In this document: one piece after another, positions 18,042-27,209 of the stretch | Layout: every line of letters begins with the position of its first letter | How positions within the stretch are numbered: the first letter of the stretch is position 1 | NCBI GenBank assembly: GCA_905215695.1 | Contig: CAJMQN010000003.1 | Span: 124,001-188,000 of the forward strand | DNA length: 64,000 nt | DNA from: an uncultured bacterium | GTDB lineage: Bacteria; Bacillota; Clostridia; Christensenellales; HGM11417 | Direction: 5' to 3' | Made by a program: the position numbers and the translations under genes | The notes under the pieces: model-generated | Database searches by the model: none | The model's input: the letters and a program-made list of their open reading frames with translations, nothing else | What the model was told of the DNA's origin: nothing

Positions 18042-18119
18042 GGCGGGCATAGCTTAGTTGGTTAAAGCGCCAGATTGTGGCTCTGGAGACCGAGGGTTCG
18101 AATCCCTTTGCTCGCCCCA
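18042..18119 (+). tRNA. tRNA-His (GTG)
   Basis: Anticodon GTG in TTGTGGC, an extra 5' G that pairs opposite the discriminator as in all tRNA-His, T arm GTTCGAATC and an encoded CCA. Confidence 0.95.
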
Positions 18120-18131
18120 TTATTTCATTGT

Positions 18132-18206
18132 TGGGGTGTCGCCAAGTGGTAAGGCACCAGATTCTGACTCTGGTATTCGCAGGTTCAAGTCCTGCCACCC
18201 TAGCCA
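18132..18206 (+). tRNA. tRNA-Gln (CTG)
   Basis: Acceptor TGGGGTG / CACCCTA, anticodon CTG in TTCTGAC, T arm GTTCAAGTC and an encoded CCA. Nearly identical to the TTG isoacceptor 53 bp downstream. Confidence 0.95.
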
Positions 18207-18259
18207 ACAACAAATTCAAGTTACGCGCCCCCCCGAATGGAAACCGCCCGCCACAATAA

Positions 18260-18334
18260 TGGGGTGTCGCCAAGCGGTAAGGCACCAGACTTTGACTCTG
18301 GTATTCGCAGGTTCAAATCCTGCCACCCCAGCCA
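18260..18334 (+). tRNA. tRNA-Gln (TTG)
   Basis: Acceptor TGGGGTG / CACCCCA, anticodon TTG in TTTTGAC, T arm GTTCAAATC and an encoded CCA. It differs from the CTG copy at only a few positions, which suggests local duplication. Confidence 0.95.
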
Positions 18335-18345
18335 TCAAACAATCT

Positions 18346-18422
18346 GGTCCATTAGCTCAGTCGGCTAGAGCACGTGACTTTTAATCACGGTGTCCCGGGT
18401 TCGAATCCCGGATGGATCACCA
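18346..18422 (+). tRNA. tRNA-Lys (TTT)
   Basis: Anticodon TTT in CTTTTAA, acceptor GGTCCAT / ATGGATC, T arm GTTCGAATC and an encoded CCA. Confidence 0.95.
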
Positions 18423-18428
18423 ATATTT

Positions 18429-18504
18429 GCACCCTTAGCTCAGTTGGTAGAGCAACTGACTCTTAATCAGTGGGTCCAGGGTTCGAGTCCCTGAGGGTGC
18501 ACCA
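18429..18504 (+). tRNA. tRNA-Lys (CTT)
   Basis: Anticodon CTT in TCTTAAT, acceptor GCACCCT / AGGGTGC, T arm GTTCGAGTC and an encoded CCA. It is the last gene of the array, and the neighbouring integrase ends 150 bp away, so its 3' half is the likely attachment site. Confidence 0.95.
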
Positions 18505-18513
18505 GTGAAAATG

Positions 18514-18533
18514 CCGCTTTAAGCGGTTTTTTT
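18514..18533 (+). terminator. Terminator of the tRNA array
   Basis: CCGCT / AGCGG short stem followed by seven T residues, directly after tRNA-Lys(CTT). Confidence 0.75.
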
Positions 18534-18570
18534 CATAAAATGTGCAAAATCGAGGGGTTTTGTACTGCGG

Positions 18571-18606
18571 AGAGAGAAGAATGGCACTTCTTCTCTCTTT
18601 TTTTTG
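18571..18606 (+). terminator. Second stem-loop with T tract
   Basis: AGAGAGAAGAA / TTCTTCTCTCT (18571-18581 / 18588-18598) followed by eight or more T residues, oriented with the tRNAs and against the integrase. It may be a backup terminator or belong to the integrated element. Confidence 0.65.
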
Positions 18607-18654
18607 TGCAAATAAAGTGCAAATGGACCCTGAAAAAATGTGTCAAAAATTGTG

Positions 18655-20079
18655 TCAAAACTGCGGTTCTCCATCTGTATTTTTGGTGCCGTCGATAATA
18701 TCGGTGAAAGAGAGAAGATAATCGAGCTGGACATCGGTATAGGTTTTCTGCGTGACTTTCTCATCTGAATGCCCCATAAGCGAAGCCTTGACTTTCGACG
18801 GTATATGTCGCTCTTCGAGGCGGGTCGAATAGGTATGCCGCAGGCGGTTCGCGTGCATATGGATTCCGGTCATTCTGGAGAGTCGTTCCATATCGTTTTG
18901 AACCTGTCCGTAAGAATACGGGAAAATATATCCGCTTCGAGTAGGGAGCACGTTATTCGGGATATAGACAACCCGCATTCCGGCATCCGTCTTGGGATAG
19001 TTCTGCAACACAGCTTCGCCGTAAGGCATTCGTACGATTTGGATGCCGTCGTGCGTTTTTAAAAATTCTTGCGCGTTTTCCTTGCCGAAACTCGTAACGA
19101 TAGTTTTGCGAATATGCGCAAAATGTTTTCCTTTGAAAATAAAAAAATCAGTATCTTCCAACGCCAACGCTTCGCCGATTCGGACTCCTGCTTCCAAGAG
19201 AAATTGGTACAAATCGCGCCTTTCAAATTCTCTCAAAGCATTGAGTATGACAACTTGTTCATCCTGTGTTAGAGCGTCCACTTTGCGCGGCTCATGTTCA
19301 GGAATGTCGATGCTGTCACAAGGATTGTAGCGTAAAATGTGGGGAACCGCTTTTTTCATTGCGGCGTTAAGGTAAAGCAGGGCGAGCTCTCGGGAGCGGG
19401 TGGCGCGGATCGTCAAAAGGTATTCCTGAATTTCAAAGCTGGCTTTTTCAATGTCCCGCAGACTGTAATCTCCGAATCGCTTGTTGATGGTGGCAATGGC
19501 GTCGTCGATGCCCTTGATTGTCTTAACCTTAATTTTAGGTTTTGAAATCTTATACAGCCGACGCCATTCGGCAAGGTAGATTCGCAGTTTTGTGTTCTTG
19601 CCGAGGCGGTCCGTGTTCTTCTTTGAAAATTTCGGTGCGCCGCGTTTGATGTCTGCCAAGATGAGCTGGGCAACCTCGGATTGAGTTTTACCGTAATAAT
19701 ATTTAGGCGGTTTGGTCTCGTCATATTTCCATCGACCTTGAATGCGACCATCCCGCCGCGGCGTGTTGCCGATAGACACGCCTTTCATGTTAAGTAGCAT
19801 TTGGCTGTCCTCCTTGACAGCCGTTTTTTCATCTGTGGTTATTTTGAATTCGGGTTCAATGCCATAAAGGGTAGTTTTAAATTTTACGAAATCCACTACA
19901 TCTTTTTCTATGAAGTATTCATTTGTATAATCCTCTTGCTGCGTGGGTGGCGGTTTTTGATAATTATCACGATTGGTCGTTAGCTCATTCAAATTTTTTT
20001 GATTCGCAAATGTGCTAAACTCAACTGCAAGCGAAAGAAAACGTTTAGCATAGTCTTGTACATCATCACCTTCCATCAT
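18655..20079 (-). CDS. Tyrosine recombinase / integrase
   Basis: A 474-residue phage-type integrase. The N-terminal part has an arm-type, core-binding layout (RDGRIQGRWKYDETKPPKYYYGKTQSEV). The C-terminal catalytic domain has the first Arg in LEAGVRIGEALAL, the RLRHT box (HANRLRHTYSTRL), GHSDEKV and the nucleophile Tyr in TYTDV. The start at 20079 is chosen for GGAGGGG six bases upstream. It lies beside tRNA-Lys(CTT) and shares orientation with an Xre repressor, the usual left end of a prophage or integrative element. No excisionase, structural or conjugation genes follow. Confidence 0.92.
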   Translation of the reverse strand: MMEGDDVQDYAKRFLSLAVEFSTFANQKNLNELTTNRDNYQKPPPTQQEDYTNEYFIEKDVVDFVKFKTTLYGIEPEFKITTDEKTAVKEDSQMLLNMKGVSIGNTPRRDGRIQGRWKYDETKPPKYYYGKTQSEVAQLILADIKRGAPKFSKKNTDRLGKNTKLRIYLAEWRRLYKISKPKIKVKTIKGIDDAIATINKRFGDYSLRDIEKASFEIQEYLLTIRATRSRELALLYLNAAMKKAVPHILRYNPCDSIDIPEHEPRKVDALTQDEQVVILNALREFERRDLYQFLLEAGVRIGEALALEDTDFFIFKGKHFAHIRKTIVTSFGKENAQEFLKTHDGIQIVRMPYGEAVLQNYPKTDAGMRVVYIPNNVLPTRSGYIFPYSYGQVQNDMERLSRMTGIHMHANRLRHTYSTRLEERHIPSKVKASLMGHSDEKVTQKTYTDVQLDYLLSFTDIIDGTKNTDGEPQF

Positions 20080-20153
20080 CTGTAGCCCCTCCACATAATC
20101 CCAGTTTTTGGATAGGGTTATATTGTACTATGCTAATATGTTAAAATCAATAG

Positions 20154-20522
20154 CTACGCGCGTTTCTCTGCAGGAGCCGCGCTTTTTTTATGTCCTTCAT
20201 AGGACATTTCGAGAACTTGGAGAACGGTTTGTTTTTCCGCAGGGGAAAGGGTGCGGAGCTTTTCAAGAATAGAAAGTTCTTCCGAAGTCACGTCATACGA
20301 GGCGGCGGGGGAGAGGTATCCAGTCTCTTCAAGAAACTTGCGGAAGTCATAATGCATATATGTGCAAATCGATTTTAAATTTTCGATATAGTAAAATTGG
20401 TTTCCGTGTTCAGATTCATAGCGGGCTATAGTGGTGTGTGTTAAGTTAACAGCCTCTGCGAAAGGACGCAAGGCGAGTCCGGTTTGCGCTCTGAATTCGC
20501 GAATTTTTTGTGACACTGTCAT
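20154..20522 (-). CDS. Xre/cI-like helix-turn-helix repressor
   Basis: A 122-residue regulator with an N-terminal HTH (LRPFAEAVNLTHTTIARYESE) and a C-terminal helical tail ending in KKSAAPAEKRA. It sits 75 bp upstream of the integrase in the same direction, as an immunity repressor would. The ATG at 20522 has no Shine-Dalgarno, and the sequence just before it already reads as part of a different gene on the other strand. Its native promoter seems to have been lost at a junction near 20523. Confidence 0.8.
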   Translation of the reverse strand: MTVSQKIREFRAQTGLALRPFAEAVNLTHTTIARYESEHGNQFYYIENLKSICTYMHYDFRKFLEETGYLSPAASYDVTSEELSILEKLRTLSPAEKQTVLQVLEMSYEGHKKSAAPAEKRA

Positions 20523-22384
20523 TGTATATTTTGGGCAGTGGAGCGAGCTTGAGCGGAGTATTCTCCAACAACGTGTACGTCGGCAAGCAGGGTTCGAGCG
20601 GTCTGCGTTCCATGTCCTTCTACGTCTATAACGACAGCGACGTGGCGATTGAGTATCAGATCGGCTACAACAACGGAACTGCTGTGGGCAGCGGCGAATG
20701 GTATCGCCTCAATCCCAAGACTTATGGGTATCACGGACGCCTGGCGAATCCCGACTATGTGTATCTGCACAAGTTCGTCAACGCGGAGACCGGCATGCTG
20801 GAGGACATCACCTACACCGTGAGACCGGTCTCGGGAAACGCGGAGGTGAAGGTGCTCTTCGGCGAGCTGGCGGCGGATGCGGGAATCTTCGACCTCGCAA
20901 AACCGGTCGTGACCGTATCGGAGGACGGCTCTTCCTTCTCGTGGACGGCTGTGCCCGGAGCGGAAGCATACGAGTATTCGCTGGACAACGGCGAAACGTG
21001 GAACACGGCGGCGGAATTGCAGGTGACCGGTTATGCGGCGGGCGTGCACACCGTGCTCGTCAGAGCGACCGCGGCGCATATGAACGCCGGAGTTTCCGAA
21101 CCCGTAACGGCGGACTACCGTCCTCAGCTTGCGGCGCCGACGGAAGTGAAGCTGGAAGACAACGAGAATGACGGTTTCATACTCACCTGGATCAATTCGG
21201 AAAACGCTTCTTCCTATGAGTACAGCTTTGACGGCACCAATTGGATTCCGGCGACGAACGGCATGAAACTGACCTACGCCGAACTCTTCCAAGGAAAAGC
21301 GGGGCGCTATACCGTACAGGTGCGCGCCAACGCGGACAACTATGCCTCAAGTCTGAGCGGCAGCGCGGAGGTAACCGTAAACGCTCCCGTGTGGACGGAG
21401 ACTCCGGCGGATGTCCTCTTCTCCGTCAACGATGCGGACGTCAAAAATCAACTCGGCAAGAACATCTATATTTATTCCAAGGAGTCCTACGCGACGCTCG
21501 AGGCGCCGGCGGCACACCATTTCAAGGTTGCTCAGGCGGACGACGGGGAAGTGACCTTTCGGATTTCCTCCCGCGACCCGGAACTCGGCTCGATCAAAGT
21601 GGATTCAACTGGTGCACAGAACCCCTACTTCAACGCAAACGGCTACTATACGACGTCCGATTTTGCCGGTAATACTGCGGGAACGGGACCGGACAAGGAT
21701 ATCTTTAAGGCGGACTGGGCGGACAACTGCGGTTATTTCCTGCGGGCGTATGATCGCGGAAATATGTTCTATATCGAATACACTGCGGAGAACCGGTACG
21801 GAATCAAATCCGAATACCGTCAGACGGTCATCGTGACGCTGTACGGCTACGACGCCGCACTGGACGGGAAGTACCCCGATATCTTCACGAACGCGACGGT
21901 GGAGGCGCTTACGGCGGAGATGAGCGGATATGGAACGCCGCAGACCGGGTTCGGTTATGAGATCGTCTCGGGCGAACGCTTCAACGGAATCCTCGGCAAT
22001 CAGGCGATCAAGCTCACGAGCTGTACGGATTTCTTTGGAATGGCGCTATGCCGTGCGCGCGTGACGTTTTCTGACATCGTGCTGACGGATGCGTATGACT
22101 CTCTCTATTTCTATGTCTATAACGACAGCGATTTCGCGGTACAGTTGCAGACGGGGACGGAAGACAATCTTATGACGGGTTATGTCACGATTCCGGCGAA
22201 GTCCTACGCGATGTTCTTGCAGTATCCGAACAAGACGCTGATGGACGGCGGAAAACTGATTGATTCGGAAACGGGTGCGATACGTCCGCTGATGATTGAC
22301 TTTAAGAGTGATGGCAACGGCGGCAAGCCGATCACCTGCTATGTGGGTATGCTCCGGACGAATCCGGAAGCTATTCCCGCTTAA
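20523..22384 (+). pseudogene. 5'-truncated surface protein with repeated carbohydrate-binding-like domains
   Basis: About 620 codons are open, but no start codon with a ribosome site or signal peptide exists; the frame runs back into the repressor gene. Residues shortly after the junction (SMSFYVYNDSDVAIEYQIG) are repeated near the C-terminus (SLYFYVYNDSDFAVQLQTG), each followed by a similar 70-residue tail, so the protein began inside the first copy. Between them lie two fibronectin-III-like modules (SWTAVPGAEAYEYSLDNGETW and LTWINSENASSYEYSFDGTNW). Such modular proteins are normally exported lipoproteins of a glycan-use locus. The GH13 gene lies 78 bp downstream. Confidence 0.7.
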
Positions 22385-22462
22385 CGAGTGCAAAATTGCG
22401 GGGCGCACGTTTCGCGCGCCCCGCAAAAAACAAAACATAATTACGACAGCTTGAGGTAACGC

Positions 22463-24049
22463 ATGAATCCATTTCTGAAAGAGGCAATCATTTATCAGAT
22501 TTATCCGATATCCTTCTTCGACTCCGACGGGGACGGCGAAGGAGATCTTGCGGGCATCGCGCAGAAACTCGACTATGTCAAGTCGCTGGGCGTCAACACC
22601 GTGTGGATCAATCCCTTTTTCGTCTCTCCCTTCCGGGACGGCGGCTATGACGTGGCGGACTATCGCGCCGTGGACCCGCGTTTCGGCAGCATGGCGGATT
22701 TTGACGCGTTGGCGAAAAAGTGCAAGGCGCTCGGGCTGAAACTGATTCTCGATTTTGTCGTGGGGCACACGTCCGATCGGCATCCCTGGTTCCGAGCATC
22801 CGCCGAAAAAGATCGAAACGAGTTCTGGGACCGATACATCTGGACCAACAACATCTTTACCAAATATCGTGATTTGTCGATCCACGGCGTGTACGACAGG
22901 AACGGCGGCTACGTCATCAACTATTATGCGACACAGCCTGCGCTCAACTTTGGTTTTAACCGATTGGATGCGGCGAACGGAACGGACCCCTATGCGGGCG
23001 ACAATGATTGGAAGATGCACTACACCGATCCCCGGATCGACCCGCTGTATCGTGAAGTAGACGAAATTTTGAGGTTTTGGCTGGACAAAGGCGTGGACGG
23101 ATTTCGGATTGACCTCGCGAGTTCGATTGTTAAGGAAGCGGACCGTTGCGGAGAGGACGAGGAGAGCATTGCCGGACTGAAATACGCTTGGGACAGAATT
23201 CTGACCCCGCTGAGAAAGGATTACGGCGATCTTATCTTCATCGCGGAGTGGGTATATCCCAAAAACGCGGTGGGCAGGTGCGGATTCGATCTCGATTATC
23301 TCGCGCACGATACGGAGGAGTGGAACGAGATCTTCCGCAACGAGCCGGGCACCAATCTTTTGCCTGCGTTCGAGAAGGGCAAGAGCTACTTTGCGCCCGA
23401 GGGAGAGGGCAGGGTATCCCGCTTTCTCGAGATGTGCAGGGAGCTGTACGCCGCCTGCGACGGAAAGGGATATTTCTGCGTGACGACCGGGACACACGAC
23501 GAGATCCGCATCTCCACCAAGCGGGACGCGGCAATGCTGAAGTGTATCTATGCCTTTCTTCTGACCTTTAAACATGTACCCGTGCTGTACTACGGCGACG
23601 AAATCGGCATGACGCACAACTTCTCCCTCAACCGGGACGGCGGCTATATCAGAACGGGAGCGCGCACGCCCATGCAGTGGACGAAGGGCAAAAACTGCGG
23701 TTTCAGCACGGCGGATGAAATCTACCTGCCGGTAGATAATCAGCCGGGACTGAATGTTCAGGAACAGGAAGGGGATGAGAACTCTCTGCTGGAGACGGTA
23801 CGAACGCTCATTCATCTGCGCAATGCACACAGCTGTCTCAACGCAGACGGCGAAATCGAGTTTCTCTCGCGGGAGGAGTATCCTCTCCTCTATGAGCGGA
23901 GGGACGCGTCGGAGCGGATCTTCGTCGCCATCAATCCGAGCAACGCGCCGCGCAAGGTGACATTTCCCGCGGGCGAGACGTTGTTCGAGCGCAACACAGA
24001 CGCCGACACGCTGTGCGCGCAGGGCATCAAAGTGATTAAAATTTTATGA
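22463..24049 (+). CDS. GH13 alpha-glucosidase-like enzyme
   Basis: A 528-residue cytoplasmic GH13 family member. The four conserved regions are DFVVGHTS (region I), DGFRIDLA with the nucleophile Asp (II), FIAEW with the acid/base Glu (III) and TGTHDE (IV, replacing the common NHD). The N-terminus EAIIYQIYPISFFDSDGDGEGDLAGI matches the oligo-1,6-glucosidase / sucrose-hydrolase subgroup. GAGG precedes the ATG at 22463. No signal peptide is seen, so it acts on imported oligosaccharides. The exact linkage cannot be told. Confidence 0.88.
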   Translation: MNPFLKEAIIYQIYPISFFDSDGDGEGDLAGIAQKLDYVKSLGVNTVWINPFFVSPFRDGGYDVADYRAVDPRFGSMADFDALAKKCKALGLKLILDFVVGHTSDRHPWFRASAEKDRNEFWDRYIWTNNIFTKYRDLSIHGVYDRNGGYVINYYATQPALNFGFNRLDAANGTDPYAGDNDWKMHYTDPRIDPLYREVDEILRFWLDKGVDGFRIDLASSIVKEADRCGEDEESIAGLKYAWDRILTPLRKDYGDLIFIAEWVYPKNAVGRCGFDLDYLAHDTEEWNEIFRNEPGTNLLPAFEKGKSYFAPEGEGRVSRFLEMCRELYAACDGKGYFCVTTGTHDEIRISTKRDAAMLKCIYAFLLTFKHVPVLYYGDEIGMTHNFSLNRDGGYIRTGARTPMQWTKGKNCGFSTADEIYLPVDNQPGLNVQEQEGDENSLLETVRTLIHLRNAHSCLNADGEIEFLSREEYPLLYERRDASERIFVAINPSNAPRKVTFPAGETLFERNTDADTLCAQGIKVIKIL

Positions 24050-24102
24050 GAGGATAGAATGACAGACGGCTTTTCCGAGCCGTTCGGATTTTGAGGTGAG
24101 AA

Positions 24103-24477
24103 ATGGAAAACGGAAAGAAGAATTGGTACATAGCGGACGGGTGGATTCCCGTGGAGAAGGCGACGGATCACAGCGGTTACGTCGGACACGAAGCGCTGAT
24201 TCTCCTCAACTGCAACGAGGAGGACGCGAAAGTGTTCATCGACGTGTATTTCGAGGACAAGGACCCGGTGGAAAACATTCCCGTAACGGTCCCGGCAAAA
24301 AGGGTGCGCTGCCTGCGCATGGATAAACCGGAAGAGATCGGCGGCGTCGTGTTGGGGAGACTGTATCAGTACTCCCTGCGCATTCGGTCGGAGATTCCGA
24401 TCGTGGCGCAGTTCGGGCGGATGGACGTCACACAGCCCAATTGCTCCTATATCGGGCTGATGGGATACAGCGAGTAA
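24103..24477 (+). CDS. Sensory-rhodopsin-transducer-like protein (ASRT family)
   Basis: A 124-residue all-beta protein resembling the Anabaena sensory rhodopsin transducer family (WYIADGWIPVE, GHEALILLNCNEEDAKVFIDVYFEDKDPVE, PIVAQFGRMDVTQPN). In Firmicutes without rhodopsins these proteins occur in carbohydrate loci and probably bind a small ligand or DNA. GAGGTGAG precedes the ATG. It follows the GH13 gene by 53 bp, probably in one transcript, and a bidirectional terminator comes next. Confidence 0.8.
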   Translation: MENGKKNWYIADGWIPVEKATDHSGYVGHEALILLNCNEEDAKVFIDVYFEDKDPVENIPVTVPAKRVRCLRMDKPEEIGGVVLGRLYQYSLRIRSEIPIVAQFGRMDVTQPNCSYIGLMGYSE

Positions 24478-24482
24478 AAAAA

Positions 24483-24514
24483 ATGCGGAAATGCGAACAG
24501 TCGCATTCCCGCAT
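24483..24514. terminator. Bidirectional terminator
   Basis: A 14-bp stem with one mismatch (24483-24496 / 24501-24514) flanked by A and T residues, between convergent genes. Confidence 0.7.
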
Positions 24515-24519
24515 AATCT

Positions 24520-25416
24520 TTACTCCAACTCGCGGAATTCCTTGGGTGTGTGACCGGTGATCCGCTTGAATACCGAATAGAAGAATTTCAAGTCGTTGAA
24601 ACCTGTTTTTTCCCGGATCTCGTCGATCGAGAGGTTCGTTTCTTTCAGGAGACGGCAGGCGTTTTCGATCCGCACTTGCTGGAGATATTTGGAGAAACTC
24701 TTGCCCGTCTCTTTCTTGAAGAGTTGACTGAAATAACTCTTGGAGAGAAAAGATTGGTAGGCGAGATCTTCGAGTCGCAGGTCGCGGCCGTAATGGGTTT
24801 CGATATGCTGGATTGCGAGGCGGATATATTGTTTTTGATTGTTCGGCTGAAACTCCAGATCTTCCACGTTGAGGGAGCGGAACAGTTTGACGAGCAGTTC
24901 GATCGTGTACGCGCGCAGCAGGTCGTAATAGCCCGAATGGCGTTCGGTATATTCTTCCAGCATTTTCTTGAATATGCTTTCAAATTCATAGAATCCCTGT
25001 CCGGTCATGCGAATCGTGTCGTTCTGTTTGTCTTTCGGGAAGAGCGAGTGAAAGAGAAAGGAGGACTTGAGTTTGAGGATGTCCGTCTCGTTGCTCAACG
25101 ATTTGTCTAAAAAGTCGCACTTGAAGGCGATGTCGTAGGAAAGGTAGGGCTCTGAGGTAGACTTGATGATCCGGTCGGCGTGCGGCACCCCGTAGTTGAG
25201 AATGAAAATGTCTCCCTTTTTTGCAATGATCTTGCGGTTATCCTGGTAGTGTTCGCACTCGCCCGAGACAACGTAACTGATCTCGATGAAGTTGTGCTTA
25301 TGCAGAGTTTCGATAAAGTGCGGAAAGGCATTCCCCTTTTCCTTGGACAGGTGAATGAAGAAATCTTCGTTGTCTCGAAAAACGTCTTTGCTGGACAAAA
25401 TGAACACTTTACTCAT
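24520..25416 (-). CDS. AraC-family regulator with cupin sensor domain
   Basis: A 298-residue regulator. The N-terminal half is a cupin (HNFIEISYVVSGECEHYQDN, KKGDIFILNYGVPHADRI). The C-terminal pair of HTH motifs is LEDLAYQSFLSKSYFSQLFKKETGKSF and IDEIREKTGFNDLKFFYSVFKRITG. It likely senses a sugar and activates the divergent DUF4838 operon. The ATG at 25416 is favoured over the upstream frame because a TTGAAA-17-TATAAT promoter ends seven bases before it, again without a Shine-Dalgarno. Confidence 0.9.
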   Translation of the reverse strand: MSKVFILSSKDVFRDNEDFFIHLSKEKGNAFPHFIETLHKHNFIEISYVVSGECEHYQDNRKIIAKKGDIFILNYGVPHADRIIKSTSEPYLSYDIAFKCDFLDKSLSNETDILKLKSSFLFHSLFPKDKQNDTIRMTGQGFYEFESIFKKMLEEYTERHSGYYDLLRAYTIELLVKLFRSLNVEDLEFQPNNQKQYIRLAIQHIETHYGRDLRLEDLAYQSFLSKSYFSQLFKKETGKSFSKYLQQVRIENACRLLKETNLSIDEIREKTGFNDLKFFYSVFKRITGHTPKEFRELE

Positions 25417-25423
25417 AACAATT

Positions 25424-25452
25424 ATTATACCATAAATCGCGGAATATTTCAA
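25424..25452 (-). promoter_or_regulatory. SigA promoter of the first AraC gene, leaderless geometry
   Basis: On the minus strand TTGAAA (25452-25447), 17 bp, TATAAT (25429-25424), seven bases, ATG at 25416. Confidence 0.75.
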
Positions 25453-25489
25453 GAGTTAATTTTTTTAGAAAGAAATTTGGAGCAATATG

Positions 25490-27196
25490 ATGAAACTGGA
25501 TCAAAGTTATAGAATTGTTCTGGCTTCGGGTTGTCCCGACGGGGATCGGTATGCCGCGAAGACGTTGCAAGACTACGTCAAAAAGAGCACGGGTATGACG
25601 TTTGCCGTCGTAGAGGAGAGCGAGCCGGCTCGAGAATGTGAGATTGCGCTGGGTCTCGCGCGCGACGCGGCATGCGACCCGGTTCTGGGGGAAGAGGGCT
25701 TCCGCGCGTACGTCAAGGACAGGCGGGTCTATCTCGCCGCACCTGCCGCACGCGGCACAATCTATGCGGTCCTATGGTTTTTGGAAAATTATCTCGGTTG
25801 CCGCTTTTTTGCGCGGGATTGCGAAAAAATCGTTTTCACCGACAGCATCCGTGTGCCCGACGGGCTGGACTATTCTTACAAACCGGCGTTTGAGTTGCGC
25901 GATCTTTTGTTCGCTTCGGAAAACGACACGGATATTGCAGTCAAACATCGCCTCAACCGTCGCCACTTCAACATTCGCAGTCTGCCGGAACGGGTGGGCG
26001 GCGGAAAAGAGTTTGCGGGATTTTTCGCGCATACGCTGGGGGAACTCGCCGAGACGGGATACGGTGTGACGGGACCCTGTCTTTCGAGCGAGGACACTTT
26101 CCGCACCGTGATGAAGAACGTGTACGCAAGGTTGGCGGAGAAACCGGACGCCGAATACGTGTGTATCGCGGAGAACGACGACTACCTCTACTGCAAGTGC
26201 GACAAGTGCGAGGCAACGGCGCGGGAAGAGGAGAGCCGCATGGGCGTGCTCATGCGCTTCGTCAATCGGGTCGCAGAGACGCTCGAACCCGATTACCCGA
26301 AGGTGAAAGTGGTAACCTATGCCTATCAACATACGAGAAAACCGCCAAAGATCGTCCGTCCGCGGGCAAACGTCTGCGTCATGGTTTGCTCGATCGACTG
26401 CTGTTTTTCGCACTCTTTTGCGCAGTGCCGGACGCCTGCGCCCTCGCCCTGGATGGAGTTGGATCCTGACAGGAATTTCCAGAAAGATCTCGCCGATTGG
26501 TCGCAGATCTGCGATCACGTTTACGTGTGGGATTACGTGATCGATTTCTATCATTACCTCATGTTTTTTCCGAATTTCAATCACCTGCGGGAGAATATGA
26601 ATTTTCTCGCCGCGCAGGGCGTCAAGGGGGTCTTCGTGCAGGGGCTCAGCAATCTCGAGCGGGACATGGGGTACGGCGAATTCGGCGCTCTGCGCGCCTA
26701 TGTGCTCTCCAAACTCGCCTATCGCCCCGATATGGACGCAAACGAGTTCGCGATGCACTATCTCGAATTTCTGGAGGCGTACTACGGAGAGGGATTCCAA
26801 TATATCCGCACCTATATCGACGAGGCGTGCGCGCTTGCATCCGGCAGTCACGTCGGAATCTACAAGCATCCGCTTGAGATCATTCCGCCCGAGAAGGGGG
26901 AGGCATACCTGCGTATGGCGCACCGCTGCTTTGACAACGCGATGCGCCTTGCCGACCGGACACAGAAAAAGCGTCTCGCCCTTGCGCGGCTGCAAGTGAC
27001 CTACTATGAGCAGATTTTCCGTTACGAGGCGGAGTACAAGAAGGGCTCGGAGGCGCAGAAAAAACGTTACGTCAACAGGAATAAGGCGTTTTACCGGGCG
27101 CTCGCGGAGAACAATGTGTACATGAATCCCGACTCTAAGTTGCCGAGAGATCCGGATATGACGCAATCGCCCGACCTCTGGCACAAATTGGGTTAA
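25490..27196 (+). CDS. DUF4838 protein (GH67-N-like plus TIM-barrel-like)
   Basis: A 568-residue protein without signal peptide. Residues 1-120 resemble the N-terminal domain of alpha-glucuronidases and alpha-N-acetylglucosaminidases (RYAAKTLQDYVKKSTGM, VLWFLENYLGCRFFA). The DUF4838 core follows, with the cysteine cluster DDYLYCKCDKCEA and a predicted barrel (VYVWDYVIDFYHYL). Members are presumed glycosidases acting on acidic or amino sugars; no activity is established from sequence. The second of two ATGs (25490) has the better GGAG spacing. It is the first gene of an AraC-controlled operon. Confidence 0.83.
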   Translation: MKLDQSYRIVLASGCPDGDRYAAKTLQDYVKKSTGMTFAVVEESEPARECEIALGLARDAACDPVLGEEGFRAYVKDRRVYLAAPAARGTIYAVLWFLENYLGCRFFARDCEKIVFTDSIRVPDGLDYSYKPAFELRDLLFASENDTDIAVKHRLNRRHFNIRSLPERVGGGKEFAGFFAHTLGELAETGYGVTGPCLSSEDTFRTVMKNVYARLAEKPDAEYVCIAENDDYLYCKCDKCEATAREEESRMGVLMRFVNRVAETLEPDYPKVKVVTYAYQHTRKPPKIVRPRANVCVMVCSIDCCFSHSFAQCRTPAPSPWMELDPDRNFQKDLADWSQICDHVYVWDYVIDFYHYLMFFPNFNHLRENMNFLAAQGVKGVFVQGLSNLERDMGYGEFGALRAYVLSKLAYRPDMDANEFAMHYLEFLEAYYGEGFQYIRTYIDEACALASGSHVGIYKHPLEIIPPEKGEAYLRMAHRCFDNAMRLADRTQKKRLALARLQVTYYEQIFRYEAEYKKGSEAQKKRYVNRNKAFYRALAENNVYMNPDSKLPRDPDMTQSPDLWHKLG

Positions 27197-27209
27197 AAGG
27201 AGACAAGAA

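Noticed and set aside
18132..18334. Tandem repeat or CRISPR-like array at 18.1-18.3 kb
   Set aside because: The repeated 75-bp units are two tRNA-Gln genes with different anticodons. No CRISPR array was seen in the window.
22396..22426. Strong terminator after the headless surface gene
   Set aside because: The GC-rich stem TTGCGGGGCGC / GCGCCCCGCAA is clear, but on the plus strand it is followed by A residues, not T, so termination in that direction is doubtful.
22046..23830. Long antisense open frames (such as 22046-23830, 25772-27184, 12006-13277, 13475-14779)
   Set aside because: They lie opposite clear protein-coding genes with domain matches, lack ribosome sites and have odd composition (His/Arg-rich). 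They arise from codon bias in GC-rich genes.
25490..27196. True GH67 alpha-glucuronidase
   Set aside because: Only the N-terminal domain resembles GH67; the core fits DUF4838 with its cysteine cluster, so the activity should not be assigned.
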